Of a stretch of 32,557 bases of DNA, positions 23,369-31,797 are shown piece by piece. The stretch lies in contig CAMTIW010000014.1 in assembly GCA_947072665.1 (NCBI GenBank), forward strand, positions 1 through 32,557, in the 5' to 3' direction. The stretch's first letter is position 1; the number at the start of each line of letters is the position of its first letter. Under the pieces are notes generated by a model. It ran no database searches. It was not told where the DNA came from and worked only from the letters and a program-made list of their open reading frames with translations. The position numbers were made by a program, and so were the translations under genes. This DNA comes from an uncultured Fusobacteriaceae bacterium. Lineage in GTDB: Bacteria; Fusobacteriota; Fusobacteriia; Fusobacteriales; Fusobacteriaceae.

Positions 23369-25034
23369 ATATATTGAATTTGCAAAAGAATATGTTAAAA
23401 ATTTTGAAGTTGAGATAATAGAAGATATTATCTCCGTTTCTAAAAATAGTTGTTTTATATTTGAGTATAAGGAACAACTATTTTTATTTTGCCTCGATAA
23501 TAAATTTCCAGATTCGTTGCCAAAAATATCAACTACAAAATTAAATAATGAGTATCCTCATTTTATTGTTGGCGAAAATATTACAGGAATTTGTTTTGGA
23601 TATGAATCTGATTTTATTTTATATGGTGAGAATCCTGAGAATATAATAAAAGGGTCTATTGACAATTTTTTTAGACTTTTAAATTTGGAAAAAAATAGAC
23701 AAAATGAAGAATTTTTTAAAGAGTTTCTTCATTTTTGGCATAAAAATACTTCAAAAGAAAATTCAATAAACATTCATTTTTCACCTTCTTCAAATGCAAA
23801 AGAAATTATATTAGAAATAATTTTTGGTGAAAAAATAAAAAGAAGAATTGGGAGAAAATCGACTACACTTGCAATAACTGAAGACGATTTTATTAATAAA
23901 TCGCATCATAAAAATGGAACAAAAAAAAAAGCTATATATATTCCTCTTAAGGATATCACCTATATTTCTCCATTTCCTAATTTGTGGGATATTAAAAATC
24001 TCTTAAACTCAAATATTAGTGAAGAGAGTTATAAATTTTTAAAAGAATATAAAATAAAAAAAGAATCAATAGTAGTAATATTTTCTTTATTTTTAGAAAA
24101 TAAATTTGAAATAATGTTTGCTTCAGAAGTTTTTTTTAAAAATAAAATACATGATAATAGTTTATTGTCAAAGTTGTTAAAGAATGTTGAGGTAAAACCT
24201 ATTTATTCTATAAGAAAAGATTTGAAATATTTATGTCAAAGAATAGGGGTCCCAACAAAATACTCAAATAAGAAAATAGCATTAATTGGGTGTGGTTCTT
24301 TAGGAAGTTATATTGCGAATGAAATTTGTAAATTAGGAATAAACAAAATAGATCTTTATGACAATGATTTTCTAAGTACTGGAAATATTTTTAGACATCA
24401 ATTAGGAATAAATTATTGTTTAATAAACAAGTCAAGAGGTTTAAAAATAAAATTAGAAAATGATTTTCCTCATTTAAATATTCAATATTTTGAAGAAAAT
24501 ATTGATTGGTTAAACTTTGATGATAAAAATTTTTTACAATATGACTTAGTAATTTTTTCTATTGGCAATACAACAACACAACTAAAAGTAAATGATCTTT
24601 TGATAGAAAAAAAATTTTCAAAACCTGTAATGTATACATGGTTAGATGCATATGGAACAGGTTGTCATGCGATATTAGTAGATTATTTAAAAAAAGGATG
24701 CTATAAATGTCTTTCTTTAGATGATAACGGACAATTTTCTATACATTCTAAAATATCATTTACAGAAAATAAAAATGATATTATTTACGGTGATGGTTGT
24801 GGTGGTTCTTTTTCACCTTATGGGAATAGTATTTTATTGAAAGGAACTGCTATGATTTTGAATATTATTCAGTTAGCATTAGATGGAAAAGTATATAATA
24901 ATAATCCTTTATTTTCAGTGAAAAATTATAAAGACTCTAATTTAAAATACACTAAATTATTTGATAAAAGTGATGATGAATTATTTGAACGATATGATTA
25001 TATCTCTAAGGGGTGTTCTTGTAATGATAAATAA
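23361..25034 (+). CDS. cap2: Cap2: E2-E1 ThiF-like conjugating enzyme of Type II CBASS
   Basis: Cap2 adenylates the CD-NTase C-terminus and transfers it to targets, priming the synthase. The 557-residue protein has an N-terminal E2-like domain, with probable catalytic Cys78 in ITGICFGYE, and a C-terminal ThiF/E1 domain. The E1 Rossmann loop is IGCGSLGSYIA (309-319), followed by DLYDNDFLSTGNIFRHQLG, which carries the Asp and Arg that bind ATP in E1 enzymes. The E1 catalytic Cys is probably Cys480 in GDGCGGSFSPYG. A Cys447-x2-Cys450 pair and a terminal CSC could bind zinc. The start is TTG 23361, with AAGGAGG seven bases upstream, overlapping the CD-NTase stop by 8 bases. Both catalytic Cys are present, so it looks functional. 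Confidence 0.9.
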   Translation: MHKYIEFAKEYVKNFEVEIIEDIISVSKNSCFIFEYKEQLFLFCLDNKFPDSLPKISTTKLNNEYPHFIVGENITGICFGYESDFILYGENPENIIKGSIDNFFRLLNLEKNRQNEEFFKEFLHFWHKNTSKENSINIHFSPSSNAKEIILEIIFGEKIKRRIGRKSTTLAITEDDFINKSHHKNGTKKKAIYIPLKDITYISPFPNLWDIKNLLNSNISEESYKFLKEYKIKKESIVVIFSLFLENKFEIMFASEVFFKNKIHDNSLLSKLLKNVEVKPIYSIRKDLKYLCQRIGVPTKYSNKKIALIGCGSLGSYIANEICKLGINKIDLYDNDFLSTGNIFRHQLGINYCLINKSRGLKIKLENDFPHLNIQYFEENIDWLNFDDKNFLQYDLVIFSIGNTTTQLKVNDLLIEKKFSKPVMYTWLDAYGTGCHAILVDYLKKGCYKCLSLDDNGQFSIHSKISFTENKNDIIYGDGCGGSFSPYGNSILLKGTAMILNIIQLALDGKVYNNNPLFSVKNYKDSNLKYTKLFDKSDDELFERYDYISKGCSCNDK

Positions 25035-25512
25035 ATTTGAAAAGTTAGTTAAAATAAGAATGCCAAATGGAAAAATTGTAGATATATTAGATGATGTTGG
25101 AATGATCTTGAAAGAACATATTCAAAAGGATATATCGGCTGAAGCTGGAGGAGTTTTAATTGGATATACCCATAAGACAAAAGAAAATGTTGTTATTGAA
25201 GAAATTACGAAACCTCAAGAAGATGATGAAAGAACTTTTTTAGGTTTTTTTAGAAAAAGTAACAACCATCTTAAAACTGTAAAGCAAGCTAAATTAAGAA
25301 AATCTGGTTATTTAGGAAATTGGCATAGTCATCCTTCAGACTATCCTGAGCCATCATCAACTGATTTTTATTCTTGGAAAGATTCTTTGAAAACAGAAAA
25401 AACCAGTTGTGGATATATTTTTTTTATAATTTTAGGAAAACAAGGTTATCGTATTTGGATCGGTGACCCAAATACAGGTGAAATAAAAGAAACTTCTGAA
25501 TATATAGAGTGA
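25024..25512 (+). CDS. cap3: Cap3: JAB/JAMM isopeptidase of Type II CBASS
   Basis: Cap3 is the zinc deconjugase that removes CD-NTase from its targets, opposing Cap2. The 162-residue JAB domain has all JAMM residues: Glu40 in SAEAGGVLIG, His100-x-His102 in NWHSHPSD, and Ser110 with Asp113 in EPSSTD. The start is ATG 25024, overlapping the last codons of Cap2 and preceded by AAGGGGTG. A longer in-frame extension from 24961 is rejected because it lies inside cap2 and adds nothing conserved. It is the last gene of the operon. The next 480 bases have no gene and hold a terminator-like hairpin. Confidence 0.92.
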   Translation: MINKFEKLVKIRMPNGKIVDILDDVGMILKEHIQKDISAEAGGVLIGYTHKTKENVVIEEITKPQEDDERTFLGFFRKSNNHLKTVKQAKLRKSGYLGNWHSHPSDYPEPSSTDFYSWKDSLKTEKTSCGYIFFIILGKQGYRIWIGDPNTGEIKETSEYIE

Positions 25513-25737
25513 TTTATCCTATTTAATTTCAACATTAATTTATATTAGAGATTCTTTCTATACCAATACTTAAGACGTTTAAGATATTTAATAATTTTTA
25601 TTTCTCTAGTTTCTTTATGTTATTTCATCTGAGATAACTGTTGCAAGATAATCTAAATTTTGAATTTTATTACAATAAGGTCTATAACAAGTTAAAAATT
25701 TAATATTACATTGTTTTCTCCAAAGATAGACTAAATA

Positions 25738-25766
25738 GATTGAGTACCTTAATATTGAAGGGAACG
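25738..25766 (+). repeat. Short repeat, possible IS3-type end, copy 1
   Basis: GATTGAG, an 8-base variable part, then AATATTGAAGGG and a following AC..CTA recur at 31605-31634 in the same orientation. The second copy reads GAGACTGCCCC before AATATTG, which resembles IS3/IS150-family terminal repeats. Copy 1 is more degenerate. The IS assignment is tentative. Confidence 0.35.
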
Positions 25767-25780
25767 ACTAAAAACAACTT

Positions 25781-25813
25781 AAAGATAACTAAAAAAATTT
25801 TCTAGTCATCTTT
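25781..25813 (+). terminator. Terminator-like hairpin after the CBASS operon
   Basis: AAAGATAACTAAAA (from 25781) pairs with TTTTCTAGTCATCTTT (ending 25813) with two mismatches. The T tail is part of the stem and weak outside it. It lies 270 bases after cap3, so it could also belong to the repeat next to it. A similar hairpin follows the related repeat near 31700. Confidence 0.45.
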
Positions 25814-25996
25814 AAATTGGAAAATATTAAAAATTATAAAAAATATTTAGTTTAATAGTAAATGTCTAAATATAATAAACCAAAGTTATAAAAAATTAAG
25901 ATAAGAATATTGTAAGAAGTAAGAATGAATCATTTTTTTATTGTTAAATAAAATATTTATTAAATATGAATAAAATAGTTGAAATAAGGAGAAATT

Positions 25997-27061
25997 ATGA
26001 GACCAAATATTTTTAAATTTGCCACAAGTGAATTATCACAAGATGCTTTTATATGCTATGTGTTAGATTATTATGCTGATATATACAAAGAGAAATATGA
26101 GTTAGAAAATAAGTTCGCTAGATTTTTTATTGATAAAATTATAGAAAAAATAGAAATTAAAAATCTTGAAATAAATAGTTTAAAAGTAGAAAAGCAATTT
26201 ATGAAAATGGATGTTTTGTTAATATTAAATGAAGAAATTTATATAATCATTGAAGATAAAACCTTTACATCTGAAAGAAAAAATCAGATGAATAGTTATA
26301 GAGAAAAAATTATTAAAGGTTATAAAGATTGTACGGTTAAAGAAGAAAATGTATACTGTATTTATTATAAAACTGGAGATGAAAGTTATAGAAATATCTC
26401 GTTGATTCAAGAAAGAAAGAACATAAGAACTTTTTTAAGAGGAGAGATTATAGAAATATTTGATAAGTATGAGGGAAAAAAAATTTTATTTCAAGATAAT
26501 TTATTGAATTTAAAAGATATTCAAAGTAAGAGAGAAACTTTTAAAAATAGAGATTTAAGAAAAAAGACTTTTACTTGGGAGGAAGTTATTGGATTTTATA
26601 ATGAATTAGATAAAGCTTTTGTAAAATTAAAATATGAAGGAGTAATGCCTAAAGATATTGAGTTCAATTGGCATTACACTGCTAATAAAAAAGGTGGATT
26701 TATGTGTTACTATTTTCAAAATGTTCTTAATTTTAATGATTATGCTTATTACCTACAGTTAGAATCTAATTCAGCACTAGCAAAAACTATTCAAGAGAAT
26801 TTGAAATTTGTGTTTAAAGTTTGCAGTGATACTAAAGAAATTTCCTTGTTGTATAAGGGGTTAGATATATTAATAGAAAATTATGGAGATACAATTGAAA
26901 AACCTTCAAGATTTGCTAATGGAAGTTGTATGACACAAGCTATAATAAAAGATTATTTAATAATTAATGAAGTAGGAATAATAGATGTTTATGAAACAGC
27001 TATAAATATAGTTAAGTGGCTACAAAACCTTAGATCTTTAAAAAATAAATTATTATTTTAG
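25997..27061 (+). CDS. PD-(D/E)xK nuclease-family protein (PDDEXK_4-like)
   Basis: The 354-residue protein begins with the PDDEXK_4-like pattern NIFKFATSELSQDAFICYVL. The nuclease core follows, with Asp72 (KMDVLL) and Glu86-x-Lys88 at the end of the next strand (IIIEDKTF), then a helix with QMNSYRE. This is the arrangement of Mg2+-dependent restriction-like nucleases. The C-terminal 150 residues have no feature I recognise, apart from aromatic-rich strands such as GGFMCYYFQNVLNFNDYAYY. The family is widespread in defence islands as single genes, with little direct functional evidence. ATG 25997 has AAGGAGA upstream. It stands alone, with 240 bases before the helicase gene. Nuclease activity is inferred from the motif. 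Confidence 0.8.
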   Translation: MRPNIFKFATSELSQDAFICYVLDYYADIYKEKYELENKFARFFIDKIIEKIEIKNLEINSLKVEKQFMKMDVLLILNEEIYIIIEDKTFTSERKNQMNSYREKIIKGYKDCTVKEENVYCIYYKTGDESYRNISLIQERKNIRTFLRGEIIEIFDKYEGKKILFQDNLLNLKDIQSKRETFKNRDLRKKTFTWEEVIGFYNELDKAFVKLKYEGVMPKDIEFNWHYTANKKGGFMCYYFQNVLNFNDYAYYLQLESNSALAKTIQENLKFVFKVCSDTKEISLLYKGLDILIENYGDTIEKPSRFANGSCMTQAIIKDYLIINEVGIIDVYETAINIVKWLQNLRSLKNKLLF

Positions 27062-27302
27062 TTTTATTATAGCAAATTTTAAAGTTTGAAGTATATAGAA
27101 AAAATATTTTTATTTTGGTGTTAGTATAAGAATGTGGACATAGATATTCGCTTAGTATAAAATTTTATCAGAGTCTCTTGTCCTCTTTGTCAGATATCTA
27201 TCGTATCACAACAAATTTTAAACAGATTAGATTATTTATGATATAATTAAATACAATGAATTGACTATTTATAGCACAATTTAACAAATAAGGAAGTGGA
27301 TT

Positions 27303-30300
27303 ATGTTGAAATCAGGGCTATACGAGCAAGTGATCAATAAAAATATAGATACACAACTGACACATTTACAAGGGCAAATTTCGCAAACTATAAATATTGA
27401 CAATGCTGAATCCTCACAAATTTTAGCCAAATATATCACAGCTGTAATAGAAAAAGGACTTTCAAATATAACTGACAATGGTGGGGATATTGGTCAGCAA
27501 ATTGCTCTTATAAATAAGCTTGTAGAAGAAATTAAATGCAGTACAGGTGAAGAAGAGTTTAGTGATTTACTTGTTGATGAAAAAGCACAACAGTTATTAT
27601 CATTGATTGACACAAAGAATAGTATTTATGCAATAAATAAAAAATCAGAAGTAATTCGTCCTGAAACCTCTATTGCTATAAGTTCTCTTTTTACTGGTGC
27701 TGTTAATGAACCTCAAATGTTTTCTGAATTAAAAAAAGAAATTTTATCCTGTGATAGCATTGATATGCTCGTGTCTTTTATAAAATGGAGTGGATTACGT
27801 TTAATCATAGATGAACTTTATGATTTTACTAGTAAAGGAGGCAATCTTCGGATAATTACTACATCATATATGGGAGCAACAGATATTAAAGCAATTGAAG
27901 AATTGCAGAAACTACCAAATACTAAAATTAAAGTAAGCTATGATACAAAAAGAACAAGATTACATGCAAAAACTTATGTTTTTTATCGCGATACAGGTTT
28001 TACAACCGCCTATGTAGGTTCTTCTAATATGTCTAACGTAGCTCTTTCTAGTGGACTTGAATGGAATGTAAAAGTTACACATAAAGATTTAAGTCAAACC
28101 ATTGATAAAATAAATGCTACATTTGAAAGTTACTGGAATAGTAGTGAGTTTGAATATTATGATGAAGGTGAAAAAGAAAGATTTATACGTGCCTTATCCT
28201 CTGAAAAATATATTGATATCAATGATGAAGGTGTGATGACTTTTGACATTAGACCGTATTCATATCAACAAGAAATTTTAGATACATTAAATGCTGAGCG
28301 TGAAGTACGTGGATATTTTAGAAATTTAGTAGTGGCTGCAACTGGTACAGGTAAAACTGTTATTTCTGCATTCGATTATAAAAATTTTGTAAGAGCACAA
28401 GAAAATAAGTCAGCAAGATTATTATTTATCGCTCATAGAGAAGAAATTTTAAAGCAAAGTATTTTTACATTTAGACATATTTTAAAGGATAATAATTTTG
28501 GAGATATGTTTGTTGGAAATCATAAACCAGAACAAATAGAGCATCTTTTTATGTCTATCCAAACTTTTAATTCTCAAAAATTTAATGAAAAAACATCAGC
28601 AGATTTTTATGATTATATTATTGTAGATGAATTTCATCATGCTGCTGCACATACTTATCAAAAGCTACTTACTCATTATACACCTAAAATTCTTTTAGGA
28701 CTTACTGCTACACCAGAACGTATGGATGGTAAAAGTATACTTACTTATTTTAATGATAGAATTGCTGCTGAAATTAGATTACCAGAAGCCATTGATAGAA
28801 AACTCCTTTGTCCTTTTCAGTATTTTGGTGTAACGGATGAAATTAACCTTGATGATTTAAAATGGTCAAAAGGTGGATACGATAAGCGAGAATTATCTAA
28901 CATTTATACTTTAAGTGGTGGGATTTCAATAATGAGAGCTAAACATATAGCTTCTTCAACCCTTAAATATGTCACTGATATTAATGAAGTCAAGGGTCTT
29001 GGTTTTTGTGTAAGTAAAGAGCATGCAAAATTCATGTGTGATATTTTTAATAATTTTGGTATTAAAAGCATTTGTTTAACAAGCGATTCCATTGCAGAAG
29101 AAAGAAATTCAGCTAAAAAACTTCTTACAACTGGTAAAATTAAATTTATTTTTGTTGTGGATTTATACAATGAAGGTGTGGATATTCCAGCAATAAATAC
29201 AGTTTTATTTTTGCGTCCAACAGAATCTCTAACTGTATTTTTACAACAATTTGGGCGAGGACTTCGTCTATATGAAAATAAAGAATGTTTAACTGTTTTA
29301 GATTTTATTGGTCAAGCAAATAAAAAATATAATTTTGAAAATAAATTTACTTCTCTTCTAACCAACGCTAATAAAAGTATGCAAAAAGAAATGAAAGATG
29401 GGTTTACCTCACTTCCAAAAGGTTGCTATATTCAGTTAGAAAAAAAAGCTAAAGAACATATTTTAAATAATATTAAATCTTTATTTTCTCAAAAATCTGG
29501 ACTTATTTCAAGAATTGCATCATTTGAAGAAGATAGTAGCTTAAAGCTTAATCTAAAAAATTTCCTTTGCTATCATCATCTTGATATTCGAAAAATTTAT
29601 GTAAAAGATAACTTTTCAAGACTTTGCGTAATTGCTGGTGTACTGGAAAATTTTGATGATAACCTAGAAGGAGTATTAACAAAATCTTTTTCAAGATTTC
29701 AAAGTGTGAATTCAAGAAGATTTATTAAATTCACTTTAGATATGCTGAAAAACAACAAAAGTATCTTTAGTGAATTAGAATACCGTATGCTACAAATGAT
29801 ACATTTTACAATATTCCAAAAACCAATAGAAGAATGTGGTTTTTTATCACTGGAAGAAAGCATGGAAAAAATAAAAGCAAATAAAACTATGTGTAACGAA
29901 CTTATTGAAATATTAGAATATAATTTTGAGAAGATTGATTTTATAGATGAAGTTGTAGATTTAGGATTTAACTCACCACTAGATTTACACTGTACATATA
30001 CAAGAGATCAAATTCTTGTAGCTTTAGATTTTTTAAAACCATCAACAGTTCGTGAAGGTGTAAAATATCTTCCTAATAAAAACATTGATATTTTTTTTGT
30101 AACTTTAAATAAATCAGATAAGGATTATTCACCAACAACTATGTATAATGATTATTCGATAAATGATATAATGTTTCATTGGCAAAGTCAAAGTACTACT
30201 TCTGAAATTTCAGCTACTGGGAAAAGATATATTAATCATAAAAATACTAAAAACAAGATATTACTTTTTGTTCGTGAATTTAAATCAGATAAAATTTTAG

Positions 30301-30443
30301 GTTCGGCATCTGCATATACATTTTTAGGTACAGTCAATTATATTAGCCATAAAGGTTCAAAACCTATGAATATAACTTGGAAACTTGATAGAAATATTCC
30401 TGCAAAATTCCTTAAAAAAACAAATAAACTACTGATGGGATAA
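27303..30443 (+). CDS. PLD nuclease - SF2 helicase - DUF3427 fusion protein
   Basis: This 1046-residue protein has three parts. Residues about 120-285 form a phospholipase-D-type nuclease-like domain with one HKD-like motif, His221-x-Lys223 (RLHAKTYVF), and a downstream GSSNMS. Residues about 315-690 form an SF2 helicase: Walker A AATGTGKT (345-352), DEFHH (442-446), TATPERMDG, then GVDIPAINTVLFLRP and QQFGRGLR (motif VI). The last 350 residues match DUF3427 in position and style. A helical segment of about 110 residues precedes the PLD domain. Such proteins are recurrent in bacterial defence neighbourhoods, and I infer nucleic-acid unwinding plus cleavage. ATG 27303 has AAGGAAGTG upstream, and GATATAATTA about 60 bases before it may be its -10. 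All helicase residues are intact. Confidence 0.9.
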   Translation: MLKSGLYEQVINKNIDTQLTHLQGQISQTINIDNAESSQILAKYITAVIEKGLSNITDNGGDIGQQIALINKLVEEIKCSTGEEEFSDLLVDEKAQQLLSLIDTKNSIYAINKKSEVIRPETSIAISSLFTGAVNEPQMFSELKKEILSCDSIDMLVSFIKWSGLRLIIDELYDFTSKGGNLRIITTSYMGATDIKAIEELQKLPNTKIKVSYDTKRTRLHAKTYVFYRDTGFTTAYVGSSNMSNVALSSGLEWNVKVTHKDLSQTIDKINATFESYWNSSEFEYYDEGEKERFIRALSSEKYIDINDEGVMTFDIRPYSYQQEILDTLNAEREVRGYFRNLVVAATGTGKTVISAFDYKNFVRAQENKSARLLFIAHREEILKQSIFTFRHILKDNNFGDMFVGNHKPEQIEHLFMSIQTFNSQKFNEKTSADFYDYIIVDEFHHAAAHTYQKLLTHYTPKILLGLTATPERMDGKSILTYFNDRIAAEIRLPEAIDRKLLCPFQYFGVTDEINLDDLKWSKGGYDKRELSNIYTLSGGISIMRAKHIASSTLKYVTDINEVKGLGFCVSKEHAKFMCDIFNNFGIKSICLTSDSIAEERNSAKKLLTTGKIKFIFVVDLYNEGVDIPAINTVLFLRPTESLTVFLQQFGRGLRLYENKECLTVLDFIGQANKKYNFENKFTSLLTNANKSMQKEMKDGFTSLPKGCYIQLEKKAKEHILNNIKSLFSQKSGLISRIASFEEDSSLKLNLKNFLCYHHLDIRKIYVKDNFSRLCVIAGVLENFDDNLEGVLTKSFSRFQSVNSRRFIKFTLDMLKNNKSIFSELEYRMLQMIHFTIFQKPIEECGFLSLEESMEKIKANKTMCNELIEILEYNFEKIDFIDEVVDLGFNSPLDLHCTYTRDQILVALDFLKPSTVREGVKYLPNKNIDIFFVTLNKSDKDYSPTTMYNDYSINDIMFHWQSQSTTSEISATGKRYINHKNTKNKILLFVREFKSDKILGSASAYTFLGTVNYISHKGSKPMNITWKLDRNIPAKFLKKTNKLLMG

Positions 30444-30602
30444 AAGTAAATATAGCAGTAGCTTAACTAGTAACATTATGGCAAGAAAAAATCAAATAAA
30501 ACAATAAAAATATGTATATTGAAATTGACAAATTATTTAAAATTGCACAGATATTAAACGATAATATAACTACTAGGCAAAAGAAACTTTGGATTATATA
30601 AT
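30444..30602. other. Spacer with a tiny open frame before DUF5655 copy 2
   Basis: A 29-codon frame from an ATG near 30511 to a stop near 30600 reads MYIEIDKLFKIAQILNDN and onward. It has no ribosome binding site and no recognised family, so I do not call it a gene. It may be the tail of something lost when the repeat arrived. Similarity to copy 1 starts exactly after it, at 30603. Confidence 0.3.
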
Positions 30603-31565
30603 AAAAATCTGAACTTAAGGAGATAATATGCCAGAAATAAATTTATTTAAAATATCAAATAAAGATACAGTTGAAGAAATTCACGCAAAGCCTGTTTTAT
30701 TAGAGAAAGACTTGCAAAACTTAATTGAACTAAACATGGAACAATTTTTTGGAGTTACTTTTGTAAAAAGCGAATATACAATGACAAATGGGAGAATAGA
30801 TAGTCTTGGTCTTGATGAAAATAATAGCCCTGTTATTTTTGAATATAAAAGGCACTCAAATGAAAATGTTATAAACCAAGGTCTATTTTATTTGGATTGG
30901 TTACTTGACCATAAAGCTGATTTTAGATACCTAGTAGAAGTAACATTAGGGAAAGAAAAGGCAGATAAAATAGATTGGGCAGTTCCATGTGTAATGTGTA
31001 TAGCTAATGATTTTACAAAATATGATGAGCATGCTGTAAATCAAATGCAAAGAAATATAAAATTAATAAGATATAAAAAGTTTGCTGATGAGCTAATTTT
31101 ATTTGAGCATATTAATGCACCTAAGGTAAATTCTAAATCAGTATCAAGAGATAAATCAGTAATTAATAATGAAAATTGTGAAAAAACAGAAAATAAATAT
31201 TATAATGAGAATGTGTTAAAACAAATAGAAACTTCCTCTAAACATATAAAAGATTTAGTTGAAGAAATATCAGATTATATTCTTTCAAAAGGTGAGGATG
31301 TAACAGAAAATTATACGAAACTCTACATAGCTTATAAAAAAGTTAAAAATATTGTTTGTCTTCAAATTTATAAAAAAAGTATATCGCTATATATAAAACT
31401 TAACCCAAAGGATTTTGATATGGAAGAAGGTTTTTCTCGTGATATGACAAATGTAGACCATTATGGGACAGGAGACTTACAAATTACAATAAATAATAAA
31501 GAGAACTTTGAGAAAGCTAAAAAATATATTGATATAGCTTATGAAAGTAATTAAAAAATAAAAAG
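30603..31565 (+). repeat. Direct repeat, copy 2 (DUF5655 gene plus flanks)
   Basis: This is the second copy of 19593-20555, in the same orientation and 11,010 bases away. The region matching 19768-20393 is identical base for base. Differences occur only within the first 150 and last 151 bases of the gene and in its immediate flanks. Confidence 0.95.
30628..31554 (+). CDS. DUF5655-type protein with N-terminal PD-(D/E)xK-like domain, copy 2
   Basis: This 308-residue protein is identical to the one at 19618 except at three positions near the C-terminus: Glu to Asp in NPKxFD, Ile to Val in TNxDH, and Val to Ile in LQxTI. The putative active-site Asp58, Glu72 and Lys74 are the same. The ribosome binding site AAGGAGATA is slightly better than in copy 1. 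Here the gene follows the DUF3427 helicase by 184 bases and is followed by a hairpin, so it ends the defence island. Two nearly identical intact copies suggest either recent duplication or ongoing sequence exchange. The silent and conservative differences at the ends argue for exchange between older copies. Confidence 0.8.
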   Translation: MPEINLFKISNKDTVEEIHAKPVLLEKDLQNLIELNMEQFFGVTFVKSEYTMTNGRIDSLGLDENNSPVIFEYKRHSNENVINQGLFYLDWLLDHKADFRYLVEVTLGKEKADKIDWAVPCVMCIANDFTKYDEHAVNQMQRNIKLIRYKKFADELILFEHINAPKVNSKSVSRDKSVINNENCEKTENKYYNENVLKQIETSSKHIKDLVEEISDYILSKGEDVTENYTKLYIAYKKVKNIVCLQIYKKSISLYIKLNPKDFDMEEGFSRDMTNVDHYGTGDLQITINNKENFEKAKKYIDIAYESN

Positions 31566-31604
31566 GAAAAATATATTTGGTAAAAATTTTGAAAGTTTTA
31601 TAAA

Positions 31605-31634
31605 GATTGAGACTGCCCCAATATTGAAGGGCAC
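31605..31634 (+). repeat. Short repeat, possible IS3-type end, copy 2
   Basis: GATTGAGACTGCCCC, then AATATTGAAGGGCAC, is the clearer copy of the element at 25738. It lies 50 bases after DUF5655 copy 2. The form GACTGCCCCAA...GGGCAC recalls the ends of IS3/IS150-family elements. No transposase is attached. Confidence 0.35.
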
Positions 31635-31698
31635 TAAACTGAAACCATGTATAAATGACTTTAGAATAGCACACTGATTGAGATGACTAAAAAAATAA

Positions 31699-31733
31699 AA
31701 AAAATGACTAGAGAAAATTTTCTAGTTATTTTT
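31699..31733 (+). terminator. Terminator-like hairpin after DUF5655 copy 2
   Basis: AAAATGACTAGA (from 31701) pairs with TCTAGTTATTTTT (to 31733) around GAAAATTTTC, with one mismatch or wobble and T at the 3' end. It could serve both strands. It is the counterpart of the hairpin at 25781-25813. Confidence 0.5.
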
Positions 31734-31761
31734 AAAACTAAGTACTAAGTTGTATAATAAA

Positions 31762-31792
31762 TTGACAAAAAATTAAAATGTTATAATATAAT
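31762..31792 (+). promoter_or_regulatory. Promoter of a possible orphan small RNA
   Basis: TTGACA at 31762-31767 is followed by two overlapping TATAAT hexamers (31782-31787 and 31787-31792). The spacings of 14 and 19 bases are both off the ideal 17. No protein gene follows on this strand within the window. Confidence 0.5.
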
Positions 31793-31797
31793 ATTAA

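Larger units (their letters stand above)
25513..25996. other. Gene-free spacer with a possible IS-end scar and a terminator
   Basis: No open frame or recognised protein remnant is present. At 25738-25766 lies GATTGAG...AATATTGAAGGG, which is shared with 31605-31634. A hairpin follows at 25781-25813. The last 100 bases before the nuclease gene are A/T-rich and probably hold its promoter, but no clear hexamer pair stands out. Confidence 0.5.

Noticed and set aside
31477-31674. A 65-codon - strand frame across the end of DUF5655 copy 2
   Set aside because: It overlaps the conserved gene end and the short repeat, and its aromatic-rich translation looks like reverse-strand AT-rich sequence.
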